NCBI GenBank assembly: GCA_965153355.1
Contig: OZ231128.1
Coordinates: 42,470,001-42,534,000, forward strand
Reading direction: 5' to 3'
DNA length: 64,000 bases
From: Flaccisagitta enflata
Lineage: Eukaryota; Chaetognatha; Sagittoidea; Aphragmophora
Translations under genes and position numbers: made by a program
The notes under the pieces: model-generated
What the model saw: the letters and a program-made list of their open reading frames with translations, nothing else
Databases searched by the model: none
Told to the model about the DNA's origin: nothing
In this document: positions 44,444 to 64,000 of the stretch, piece after piece
How positions within the stretch are numbered: position 1 is the first letter of the stretch
Layout of the letters: each line of letters starts with the position of its first letter

Positions 44444-44665
44444 TTAGATTAAACATGTGATCAAACTAGATAAATGAAGTTGATACGATAATGAATAAAT
44501 GGTAGCGTAATGATTGCGCAATACTCCGCACACTTCGTAATTCATGGGATCTACATCTACAAAGAGATCATCTTCCAATTCTTTGCCATTCCGGCCCCTA
44601 ATTGTGTGCTGAATGCCGGAAAACCGTCGGGAAAAAAATTTAGCTCTAATTTTTTTGTCCATCAC
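44444..44665 (-). other. Segment with a conserved frame, duplicated at 50577-50720
   Basis: The minus-strand frame contains FFSRRFSGIQHTI and DDLFVDVDPMNYE. A plus-strand relative near 50577-50720 reads FFLRRFSGMHHTI and DDLFVDVDPINYE. The segment lies about 150 bases upstream of the makorin start. I do not recognise the peptide. It may be a fossil exon, a transposon fragment or a shared non-coding repeat. Confidence 0.45.
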
Positions 44666-44701
44666 TCAATCTCTCCAAGGTCCAGAGTCTGTTTGACAAT
44701 T

Positions 44702-45075
44702 TTTAGTCGCGTGCACGCGACTCTACAACCCGCTTTGTCCGTCCGTCCGTCCGTCCATCGGTCCGTTGGTCCGTCCGTCACACTTTACTTTTTTTTACTA
44801 TAACGTCAATTCTTAGGTCATTTTAAGTCACTTTAAGTCATTTATAGTTATTCTAAGTCATTTTGAGTCATTCTAAGTCACTTTAAGTCATTTTAAGTCA
44901 TTTTAAGTTATTTTAAGTCATTTTTGGTAATTAGGTTTTTTAGTCATTTTAAGACAATTTTGGTCATTTTAGGTCAGTCTAAGTCATTGAAAGTCATTCT
45001 AAGTCATTCTAAGTCATTCTAAGTCATTCTTTGCCTGTAAGTCTCGCACACGACTTATAGGTGTTGGCCTTGTTA
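44702..45075 (-). mobile_element. Hairpin element, reversed, with an internal 10-bp tandem repeat
   Basis: AGTCGCGTGCACGCGACT, CTACAACCCGCTTTGTCCG, (CCGT)n and CACACTTTACTTTTTTTTAC, then about 20 copies of a TAAGTCATTT-like 10-mer (44815-45030), then CTCGCACACGACTT and TTGGCCTTGTT. Confidence 0.75.
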
Positions 45076-45336
45076 CTTCTTAGAACCTTTATAGTATTAA
45101 TATTGACTTCGATATAGATGGCTTTTGAACACATTGGCAACTATATTGAGACCTTGCGTCACTTTTTTTAGTGCGGGCCTGCAGGTGGGTGGACAGGGGC
45201 AACATTTGTGGTCAGTAAGGCATTTGGGCAGGAGAAGTAAGGCCAAAAACCTCATAAACGCCAAAAAAGTTAAGTGTAACGGAATGAAAGATCAAAAGAT
45301 CTTCAAAATGGCACCATGCTGGTTGTCATAGCTTGA

Positions 45337-45545
45337 TTCGTTTAACAAGACCGAATACACGGCTAACCCAGACACGCAGGTGGGCAGGGGCTATAATTTA
45401 GGTTACTTGAAGGAGCATCAAGTAGGAGCGAGGCCAACGACCTCAAAAACCCAAAAAAGTAACGTGTTATCGACGCATCGACAGACCAATGGACCGACGG
45501 ACTGACGAAGCGGGGTGTAGAGTCATGTAGCGCGCGACTTAAAAT
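45337..45545 (+). mobile_element. Hairpin element, near full length
   Basis: AACAAGACCGAATACACGGC, AGGTGGGCAGGGGCTATAAT, the GACAGACCAATGGACCGACG run, AAGCGGGGTGTAGAG and a decayed hairpin before TTAAAA. Confidence 0.75.
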
Positions 45546-45636
45546 GACATAAGGGTAAAGAGTAAATAGATGGTCAAGACTGTAAAATAGCTTGTACCTA
45601 AATGAAGCAATAAAAGCAATAAAAGTGGCATTCTAC

Positions 45637-46192
45637 AAGCAGTTCATGCTGTGGGGCTGTCTCGGGCTCCTGTTGAGATCAAATTTGCCACTCAAATCCT
45701 ACATTAAGCTTTCCGCGCCTTACCCATGGTTCAACCTACCTTTATGGGAAACAAAAAATTTCAAAGTGCTTTAATCTCTGCTTTGACTGCGGATTTGAAA
45801 TCTGCAGAAAAAACTGTTAATTGAAAGTGTTTTCCTTTTTTCAATATTCTAACCAGAAGGTGTTCAAAATAAGCATCAAAGTTTGCAAAACTTACCTTTC
45901 TCTTTTATTTATATGTAAAATCGCCGAACTTTCCTTTTTTTCATATCTTCAAGATAAATTTTGACCATGAACCCGAAGGAATTTTGAAAAAAGAAAAGCA
46001 CTTTCAATTATCAGTTTTTCATGCAGATTTCAAATATGCAGTCAAAAATGAGATTTGAGTAACTTGAATTTTTTGATTTCCTATAGGCTTGAGGAAAGTT
46101 CAAGGTAAGGCGCGGCCAGCAAGATGCAAATTTTTCAGACCAAATTTGATGTCATTAGAAGCCCAAGACAGCCACACAACAAGAACTACTCG
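45637..46192. mobile_element. Foldback element of about 555 bp
   Basis: The arm GTGGGGCTGTCTCGGGCTCC with ATCAAATTTG recurs inverted as CAAATTTGATGTC and AGCCCAAGACAGCCACAC. Further inner matches are GCGCCTTACC and GGTAAGGCGC. Confidence 0.65.
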
Positions 46193-46274
46193 TAAAATTC
46201 TGATTTTATTGTTTATTGTCATTTCGGTACAGGCTACTGTAAAAGCCATGTTGAAATAGCCACAAAAAAAAAAA

Positions 46275-47340
46275 ACAGATGGTCAGCGGTACCTGTGCCC
46301 TGCTGGAGTAGTTTGTGATTAAGTTTGAGGGAGGATGCAGGGTAGAGGCCCACGGGGGTAGATGACCTATGCTTTCACATATGCAAAAATTTCTCCACCT
46401 TCTCTTCTCTCTCCTTCTCCATACCCCTCACCCCCCCACAAGGCCCAAATCCAAACCACAAGACCCAAATCCTAGCCTTGAGGCCCAAATCCCTCAAGGC
46501 TGGGATTTTGGCTAGGATTTTGGGCAGGCCTGATTTTAGAGCGAGCCCGCGAGCCCGATGCTCTATTTTGCTCTCGGGCTCTCATGTTTTGCAAGCTCTG
46601 AGCCCGTCTGGCTCTTTCTTATTGGGATGGATTCAAAGTGCTCAAGCTGGTTGGGTAAAATATTTGAAAAATCATAAAGTTTTGAGTCATTTTCCGATTC
46701 TTTTCACAAACTGAATCCTCGTTGTAATGATTCTTTTATCGTTACATCATTTAACCAGTTGCTGTTATTAAAGATCTAAGCTGATTTGATGATAAAATTT
46801 GGCATAACATTTTTACCGGGCTCATTGTTTTCCTGTCGGGCTCTGTCAAATTATTGGGAGCGAGCCCGACTGGCTCAGTCAAAAAAATCACTAAAATCAG
46901 GCCTGATTTTGGGCCTTGAGGCTGGGATTTGGACCTCAAGGCTGGGATTTGGGCGGTGAGCCAAGGATTGGGGCCTTGAGGCTGGGATTTGGACCTCAAG
47001 GTTGGGATTTGGGCCTCAAGACTGGGATTTGGGCCTCATGGCTAAGATTTGGGCCTTGAGGTTAAGATTTGGGCCTGGCCACTGGGATTTGGACCTTGTG
47101 GGGGGAATACATTCAAGAAAGAGGAGGAGAAATTTCTGTAGATGTGAAAGCATAGGTTTTCAACCCCTTCAGGGCCGTTACCCAAAAAGGAGAAAGAGGA
47201 GAAGGAGAATATTCCCAATGTGTGAAAGCATCAGTCATCGATCCCTTTGGGGCCGCTGCTCAAAAGCTGTACCTTTTTGGGCAGCGGCCCTGAAGGGATC
47301 GATGACCTATGCTTTCACACATATGGGGAATTTTCTCCTT
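46275..47340 (-). repeat. GGCCCC-hairpin minisatellite elements, reversed, rearranged
   Basis: Starts GGTCAGCGGTACCTGTGCCC. (GGATTTGGGCCTTGAGGCT)n minisatellite blocks are interrupted at 46520-46880 by unrelated sequence. Hairpin blocks are near 47160 (CAACCCCTTCAGGGCCGTTA) and 47275 (GGGCAGCGGCCCTGAAGG). Confidence 0.65.
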
Positions 47341-47621
47341 CTCCTCACAGTCGCCCAGACATCAGCAAAAATTTATAATTTTGAACAATTTCCTTTTTTC
47401 ATTTTCAGTCCCGGCATCTTAAAAATAGAAATACTTGCCTCGTTGAGCTCACATTAAAGATTCCAGATCAGCATATTGTTCTCTTCCACTAGGACGACGG
47501 TTTAAATTTTTCTCTTTTTCGTTTGGGAAAAAACAACACATTAAAAAAAACTGAGATGATCCTAATAGCTAGTGAATAAGAGGGTTATCTAGGCAACGAG
47601 TGAAGGAGCTTTTCCCCAATG

Positions 47622-48215
47622 GCTTGACGCCAGTTGACCTGAAATGATCGTCACCAACTTCAGTGATTTCATGACTCTGATGGTACATAGATTACATTTC
47701 TAGAAGTAATGAAATCTGTTTTGGGGCGCTTTTTAAGATATCTAAAAAGATAGTATTATTTTATTATATTTTTTACCATAACGCTTTGTGGTAAATTTTT
47801 TTGATTATTTTGACTGCAGATACGATCTCAGATGATAGTTTCCGGTTTGTTTGATATGTCACACTATATACTTTTGCAAAAGAAATAAAAGCGTATTTTT
47901 TGGTCACGTTACTATATAAAACAATGTTAAATAGCAAAATTCAACTTTTTATTTCTTTTGCAAAAGTATATAGTGTGACATATCAAACAAACCGGGAACT
48001 ATCATCTAAGATGGTATCTGCAGTCAGAATTATCAAAAAAATTCATCACAAAGAGTTATGGTAAAAAATATAGTAAAATAGTACTATTTTTTTAGATATC
48101 TTAAAAAGCGCCCCAAAACAGATTTCATTTTTTATAGAAATGTAATCTATGCACCATCAGGGTCAGGTAACCACTGAAGTTGGTGGCGATCATTTTAGGT
48201 CAACTGGCGTCAAGC
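47622..48215. mobile_element. Long foldback MITE, arms about 270 bp
   Basis: GCTTGACGCCAGTTGACCT at the left is matched by AGGTCAACTGGCGTCAAGC at the right. The two arms are close inverted copies (for example TATATACTTTTGCAAAAG and its complement), with a spacer of about 50 bases. It is embedded in minisatellite elements: CAGTCGCCCAGA lies just to the left and TCTGGGCGACTG just to the right. No target duplication was identified. Confidence 0.82.
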
Positions 48216-48239
48216 TCTGGGCGACTGTGTCCTTCTCCT

Positions 48240-49245
48240 CCTACGTCCGTACCCGCCCCCCAGCTTTGAGGCCAAAATTCTAGTCCCGAGACCCAAATCC
48301 CAGTCCCATGGCCCAAATCCTATCCAAAAGGTCCAAATCCTAGCCTCAAGGCCCAAATTCTAGCCTGGAGACCCAAATCCCTGCCTTGAGGTCCAAGTCT
48401 CATCCTATAGGCTCAAACCCCAGCTGTGGGTTCATATCCCGGCCTCCAGCATGAGATTTGGGTCTCAAGGCTTGGATTTAGGCCTCCAGGCTAGAATTTG
48501 GGCCTTGAGGCTAAGATTTGGGCCTTTTGAATAGGATTTGGGCCAGGGGACTGGGATTTGGGTCTCAGGACTAGAATTTGGGTCTCGAAGCTGGGGGTTG
48601 GTACGGACGTAGGAGGAGAAGGAGAAAATCCCCCATATGTGTGAAAGCATAGGTCATCGACCCCTTCGGGGCCGCTGCCCTGCTTCCCCTTCAACTTCAA
48701 GCACAACCTACTAGGGCAAGGCACGGGTACCGCTGACCATCTAACGCTTTTGCGACTATTATTAGTTCATGAAAGACATAGAAAAACAGGTCGCCCAAGG
48801 GCAATATGTGGTCAGCGATACCCGTTGCCCTGCTTTGCATGGTTGTAAATCAAAATGAGAGGCAGGGCAGCGGCACCGAAGAGGAGGAAGTCCTGTAGAA
48901 CACAAGGGACTTTCGTTCGTTCCTCCGCCCATCAGTCCGTCTGCCCCCCCAGGCCCTCTCAGGTCTGAAATCTGCCCTCTCAGGCCTAAAATCCGCCCTC
49001 TCAGGCCTGAAATCTGCCCTCTAAGGCCTTGAATCTGGGAGGGCAGATCTCAGGTCTAAGAAGGTACATTTAAAGCCTGAGAGGACAGGTTTCAGACCTG
49101 AAAGGGTAAATTTCAGGCTTGAGAGGGCAGATCCAAGGCCTGAGAAGGCATATTTCTGGCCTGAGAGGGCAGATCTTAGGCTTGAGAGGGGAGATTTCAG
49201 GCCTGAGAGGGCCTGGGAGGACAAACAAATACACATTCACTGTGC
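48240..49245. repeat. Two GGCCCC-hairpin minisatellite elements
   Basis: The first (48240-48770) has AGGCCCAAATCC-type units whose orientation flips near 48450, then CGACCCCTTCGGGGCCGCTG. The second (48790-49245) starts CAAGGGCAATATGTGGTCAG and has CTCTCAGGCCTGAAATCTGC units, flipping near 49030. Confidence 0.7.
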
Positions 49246-49276
49246 ATAGAAATGGATTGTACCAGCATGGCAATTC

Positions 49277-49440
49277 TTAGTCGCGTTCTACGCGACTACA
49301 CCTTGCTTTCTCCGACTGTCGGTTGGTCCGTCACATTCTACTTTTTTACTTTTGTGGTTGTTTTCTTCACTGCTCCTGCCTAAATGCTCTAGTGATCCCA
49401 ACCATGGCCCCTGCGCATCCGCAAGTGTATCCAGCCTTGT
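49277..49440 (-). mobile_element. Hairpin element, reversed
   Basis: AGTCGCGTTCTACGCGACT, CACCTTGCTTTCTCCG, CTGCTCCTGCCTAAATGCTC, ATGGCCCCTGCGCATCCGCA and CAGCCTTGTTT. Confidence 0.75.
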
Positions 49441-49500
49441 TTACTAGATAAAACCTTCACAAGGAGTTATGGGCTTACAACCCCTTTAAACTTCCCCTCC

Positions 49501-49598
49501 AGACACACACAGACACAGACACACACACAGACAACATAGACACACACACACACACACACAGACACACACACAGACACACAGACACACACACACACACA

Positions 49599-49638
<40 letters not shown>

Positions 49639-49690
49639 TGCACACACACAAACATACAAACACACAAACACACACACACACACGCACTCA
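49501..49690. repeat. (CA)n microsatellite
   Basis: CA repeat with periodic GA interruptions at the left and purer toward the right. Confidence 0.92.
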
Positions 49691-49844
49691 CGCGCGCATG
49701 TCCACACATATAGAAGTGGCAGATATATGCATTTCTGTACTTTTTACACAATTATCAGGGTCTCACTGACTAACCCATGGAGGGACTCACAGACAGACAG
49801 ACAACGCCTCTTATATAAAGTCGCTAGTCCACGACTAAATAGTC

Positions 49845-50440
49845 GCATAAGCGTTAGATGGTCAGCGGTACCCGTTGCCCCTATGTGAGTGTATGTTGGT
49901 GTGTGGTGGTTAGAGGGGCAGCGGCCCCGAAGGGGCCGATGACCTATGCTGTTTTTATTTGGGCCTCAAGGATGGAATTAGGGCCTGGAGGCTGGAATTG
50001 GGGCCTTAAGGCTTGGATTAGGGCCTTGAGGCTGGGATTTGAGCTTCGAGGCTGGGATTTCAGCTTCAAGGCTGGGATTTGAGCTTTGAGGTTGGGATTT
50101 GAGCTTCGGGGCAGGGATTAGAGCTTGGAAGCTGGTATTTGAACTTCAAGGCTAGGATTTGTGCCTTGAGACTGGGATTTGAGTCTAAGGGCTGGGATTT
50201 GAGCCTCGAGGCTGGGATTTTAGCCTGGAGACTGAGATTTGAGCCTCAAGGCTGGGATTTGAGCTTCGAAGTGGGGATTTGAGCCTCGAAGCTAGGATTT
50301 GGGTCTCCAGACTAGGATTTGGGACTTGATTGGGGGGGACGGAGAAGAAGGAGAAGAAGAAGAAGGAGAAATTTCCCCTATGTGTGAAAGCATAGGTCAT
50401 CGGCCCCTTCGGGGCCGCTGCCCAAAAGGGGTGGATTCGG
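49845..50440. repeat. GGCCCC-hairpin minisatellite element
   Basis: AGATGGTCAGCGGTACCCGT, GCGGCCCCGAAGGGGCCGAT and GACCTATGC, about twenty units of GGGATTTGAGCTTCGAGGCT, then the inverted AGCATAGGTCATCGGCCCCT and TCGGGGCCGCTGCCC. Confidence 0.82.
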
Positions 50441-50576
50441 CATATATGCCTCTAGGGGCTTACTCTGTTGTAAGGTTCTGTGTAGATTTGCTTACAAAAA
50501 CTGTTTTAAATATTTTAGATTTTTTTATCAGTTTCCACCATCAAGACGGGTGACAATAATGGCAAACTGACGAAAA

Positions 50577-50720
50577 AGTTAGAGCTGAATTTTTTTTACG
50601 CCGGTTTTCCGGCATGCACCACACAATTTGGGTTTGGAATGACAAAGATTTGGACGATGATCTCTTTGTAGATGTAGATCCCATTAATTACGAAGCGTGT
50701 CCGATCAGTGCGATGGTAGG
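50577..50720 (+). other. Plus-strand relative of the segment at 44444-44665
   Basis: The frame reads KVRAEFFLRRFSGM and DDDLFVDVDPINYEAC. Upstream stops (TGA, TAA near 50550) and no clear acceptor argue against a live exon. See 44444-44665. Confidence 0.45.
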
Positions 50721-50967
50721 TTCATTGCGGATGACTAGTTAAGTTAGTATGCACATTTGTTTAAGGAATTGCACGCAAGTTGATCAAACATTTCTTTCAA
50801 ATTTCAAGTTTAACGTCGAGAAAAAAAATCATTCCTATCAATCTTTCTTTTTCTCTCGTTCTTGTGGGGGGGGGGGAGAAGAGAGCCGTCTCGCATTGGT
50901 TGAAAAACTGTGATGAAAAACTGTAATGAAAGTCATTCTCATCGAAGTTGGGACCACTACCCATCAA

Positions 50968-50970
<3 letters not shown>

Positions 50971-51038
<68 letters not shown>
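50971..51038. repeat. (GA)n microsatellite
   Basis: Pure GA, about 34 units. Confidence 0.93.
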
Positions 51039-51040
<2 letters not shown>

Positions 51041-51245
51041 GATAACGAAAAGGACTACATAAGTAGAAAAGGAGCAATAGAAACTTGTCAGACAGAGATA
51101 CAAAGATACAAATTCGAAAAAAAGGAGAGAAGCAATAATCGACGAACTGAAAGATTGATAGAGAAATAGACAAAGAGGAAAGAGACAGAAAATTAAGACG
51201 CTAGAACAGGACATTATGTAGAACAAAAACGGCTAGAATGAGAAC

Positions 51246-51575
51246 AAGGTCAGACACACGGCAACCTGAAGTCGCGTGCGTGTGGGCAGGGACAATGACG
51301 TACAAGGCTCTCTAGACATTTGTAATATGTTAATTACATGAAGAAACATTAAAAGAAATGAAAAGACATGTTGAGACATGATGAGACATGATGAGAATTG
51401 AGACGGGAAGATACAAGAGAAACAAATAATGACATGAAGACGTAAGGTGTTTGAGAAATGAAGAAAAAACTTAAAAAATCGTATATGGAAAATTTCGCGT
51501 TACCGGCCTACCAAGGGACGGACGGACCAAGGGACACACCCTCTTATAGAGATGCGAGGTTGCATCTAAAAAGAG
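51246..51575 (+). mobile_element. Hairpin element with a short internal tandem repeat
   Basis: AACAAGGTCAGACACACGGC, AGTCGCGTGCGTGTGGGCAG, several GAGACATGAT units, GGACGGACGGACCAAGGGAC, CCTCTTATAGAGATGCGAGG and TTGCATCTAAAAAG. Confidence 0.75.
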
Positions 51576-51849
51576 TACAGACTGACGGACCATCCCACAA
51601 CGCGAAGACCATTCGAGAAACAAGATGATTACAGAGGGGAACGAACCTTCAAGAGTCGGTTACTCACCCCCACATAAAAATGATGGGATGAATTAATCGA
51701 TAGTAGACGCAGATTTCAACCATAGAACCAAGGCGTCTAAACGGAAGACCTAATTATGGCCAAGGGCATGTTGCCTTTAAAAATACCAACGCGAGGCTAA
51801 GATGGAAGATTGAAAATTCATAAGCTTGCTGAACAGAAAAGCAAATTGG

Positions 51850-52050
51850 AAGATCTTAACAGGTATCGCAGGGTTACGATACCGCCACGGGCGGGTGGAC
51901 ACTGGTCAGGTGAGCAAAACCCACCCTTCAATTAACAAGCATATACTCAACATATTTGCAACGAACCCACGGACGGACCAACGTACCGAGCATTGCCGAC
52001 CGACAGACGGATAATGCCTCTCATGGAATCGCGAGTTGGCGACTAAAAGG
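51850..52050 (+). mobile_element. Hairpin element, 13108-type 5' block
   Basis: GCAGGGTTACGATACCGCCA, CGGGCGGGTGGACACTGGTC, GGACGGACCAACG, ATGCCTCTCATGGAATCGCG and the end GGCGACTAAAAGG. Confidence 0.65.
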
Positions 52051-52427
52051 AATAGGTCCATCGGCCCAGACCAGTTCAAAGTAAATTGTAAAATTACATG
52101 AGGGCGACAAAGACCGAGATTAGGTAACAATAAGCGAGCCAACAAGACGGGACACGAAGCTGTGAAAAGCTGATATAGGTAAGATTGTCCTTTTGTTCCT
52201 AGCCAAAGGAGCAACGCTCCATATGAATGGGTGGAAATCAGTACGAAAAATAAAAGGTCACTGTTGAAAAAGACTTGAGGGGGAGACAATAACCTGAATA
52301 TAGAATATCAAGGGATTTTTGAGGATTTTCATACTTGTGTCACGACTGTCAAAATGCAACTACATGGATGATTTTTGGTATATAACTTTATATCCTCCTT
52401 ATCTACACTCCTTTTTTTTTGTTTTTA

Positions 52428-52810
52428 CAAAAACCTAGTTTATAAGAACATCAAAGCTTCATATGGCCCCAAAATTAAGAACATCTTAAGAACATACAAA
52501 GGCTTCAAATTCTAAAAAAAGATTTTAGCTTACAGTAATATCTAAAAAACATAAAGAAAACACTTGAATTTTATTATAATTAAAATGATATCTTACAATT
52601 TTTAAATAAGTATCATGAAAATATCCCCTGACTTTAATGATGGACATTTGTTTTAACAGTATTTGATAGAAATGTATTTAGCTTAATTGAGTAATAATAT
52701 ATCATAAGGTTTTCTATAGTTTATATAGCATTTTAAATTAAGAACGCTCTAAGAACATTGAAAGCTTCATTTGGCTTTGAAAATAAGAACATGAAGCCTT
52801 CGAAAAAAAA
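52428..52810. repeat. AT-rich TTTATAAGAACATCAAAGCTTC repeat
   Basis: Blocks of AAGAACATC and AAGCTTCATATGGC recur and relate to the short MITEs at 19513 and 43715. Ends are not sharply defined. Confidence 0.45.
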
Positions 52811-53004
52811 TTTGGGGCTGAAATGCCACCAAAAGAACCCATTTACCACCCACACCTACCACCACAGCCTCAATCATGACCTTTTTAGCGCTCAACAACC
52901 TCAAATCTAACTTCAATAAGTTGAAAAAATAAATTTTCCTGGGGTGTTCTGTACTTGGATTATGCTCATTGGATGTCTCTGAAGGGATTTAGGCCAAAAA
53001 AATC

Positions 53005-53433
53005 AAAATCCATCTGCCGGTTGGTCGGTCTGTCACACTTTACTTTTTTTCGCCGCCCCTGCCCGCCCGCACGCGACTAAGGTAGCCGTGTTTCCGGCCT
53101 TGTTTTCACTCCATATTGGGTTAGCGGGACGAAGGGATACATTGCAAACGCGTTATTTGAAGCGGCCAAACAATGCATCCAAATATTACAGACAAGGGGC
53201 AATTATCTATCTTGGAGGAGGATATGGCATCCTATTCCCCAGACCAGAAGCAAAAGTAACTTCATATCAACAAATTATAGCAAAATTTAAAAAAAAAGTT
53301 TAAAAAAACTCTAGAAACAGCTTTTTTGACCAAAAGACACTCAAAAAAAAAAAAAGAAATTTAGAACTATTTGAGACCAACCGATGGACCAACCAACAGA
53401 GCAAGGAGTAGAGTCGCGTGCACGCGACTAAAA
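53005..53433. mobile_element. Fragments of hairpin elements
   Basis: A reversed fragment (53005-53105: GGTCGGTCTGTCACACTTTA, CCGCACGCGACTAAGG, GGCCTTGTTTT) is followed by a forward 3' end at 53380-53433 (AGTCGCGTGCACGCGACT then AAAAAT). Confidence 0.65.
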
Positions 53434-53545
53434 ATCCGGATTTCTACGCATCAGGATCAGACATGATCTAGATATCTGTATTCTTTCTTTCTCTCCTGGT
53501 CTCTCTCTCTCTCTCTCGGTCACTAAGAATACTCTAAGAAATATC

Positions 53546-53551
53546 TTTATT
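53546..53551 (-). promoter_or_regulatory. Putative polyadenylation signal of the DLEC1-like gene
   Basis: AATAAA on the minus strand about 120 bases after the stop codon at 53673. Confidence 0.45.
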
Positions 53552-53672
53552 TCGACGACGATGATATCATTGATGGCTAAGGGCGAGATCACGAAACAAA
53601 ATATATTCATAGACTCGCTGAGAAATAAAATACGCGCCTCTGTTGCAACGTAATATTCAGTGTTGAATGCAT

Positions 53673-63629
<9,957 letters not shown>

Positions 63630-63719
63630 CTAGAGAAAAAAGGGCCAAGGTTTCAGCGCAGTACTTAATTTTTCTGTACTTTCCGCTCCTCCTCCTTCCA
63701 TCATCCCACATTTCTTCAT

Positions 63720-63939
63720 TTCATTTCATACATTGCTACTTTCTTATATCTTTGTCACTTTTTCTCTCTTTTTTTCCCTTTCTTTTTCATTGCCTTTTCT
63801 TTCTTTTTTCTCTCCTTTTTATTTCCCTTTTGTTTGTTTTCTTTTTTCTTTTTTGGTTTGTTCTTTTTTCTTTTTTCTCTCTATTTTTTTGTTTTTGTTC
63901 TTTTTCCTCTTTTTTCTTTCTTTCTTTCTTTCTTTCTTT

Positions 63940-63982
<43 letters not shown>

Positions 63983-64000
63983 TCTTTCTTGTTTGCTTTC
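63720..64000. repeat. Pyrimidine-rich tract with (TTTC)n and (TTGC)n
   Basis: Intronic or upstream of the first visible DLEC1-like exon. (TTTC)n at about 63915-63941 is followed by (TTGC)n to about 63980. Confidence 0.85.

Overview
The window is animal nuclear DNA. It has spliced genes with GT-AG introns, dense microsatellites, many non-autonomous transposons, and animal gene families (makorin, a DLEC1-type ciliary protein, a peptide-type GPCR). Short tetranucleotide (ACGG)n-plus-hairpin elements recall the pearl/Helentron-associated elements described from bivalves and other invertebrates, so a marine invertebrate is likely. The species cannot be fixed from sequence alone. It is not bacterial: almost every long open frame is a translated microsatellite.

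Four genes can be reconstructed by joining exons with matching phase. (1) 98-5938, plus strand: a roughly 300-residue coiled-coil protein in eight exons, family not recognised. (2) 14044-11447, minus strand: a seven-helix receptor of 442 residues in four exons, FMRFamide/peptide-receptor-like, with degenerate DRY and NPxxY motifs. (3) 44296-36005, minus strand: a complete makorin-type E3 ubiquitin ligase, nine exons, 449 residues, with four CCCH fingers and a C3HC4 RING. (4) 63629-53673, minus strand: the C-terminal eleven exons (about 1330 codons) of a DLEC1-like ciliary ASH/MSP-domain protein whose N-terminus lies beyond the right edge.

Between and inside these genes the DNA is almost all repeats. 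The most notable is an 8.4-kb LTR element (22170-30545). Its LTRs are 546 and 545 bp and differ by one base, it has a 4-bp target duplication, and it has no recognisable gag or pol, so it looks like a young LARD-type non-autonomous element. Its interior carries five spaced copies of a small hairpin motif. A second class is a swarm of 150-350 bp elements that start AACAAGGCC, carry (GGAC)n/(GACC)n runs and end in a hairpin followed by CTAAAA. The hairpin stems covary between copies. A third class is built from a GGCCCC(G/A)AAGGGGCC hairpin, a 20-21 bp minisatellite and an inverted flank. Three copies stand in tandem with homopyrimidine tracts inside one DLEC1 intron. Several Tc1/mariner-like MITEs with TA duplications sit in introns.

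The genes do not form an obvious pathway. DLEC1 is ciliary, makorin is a ubiquitin ligase and the receptor is membrane signalling. A common theme is that microsatellites abut splice sites in three of the four genes, so repeat length could influence splicing.
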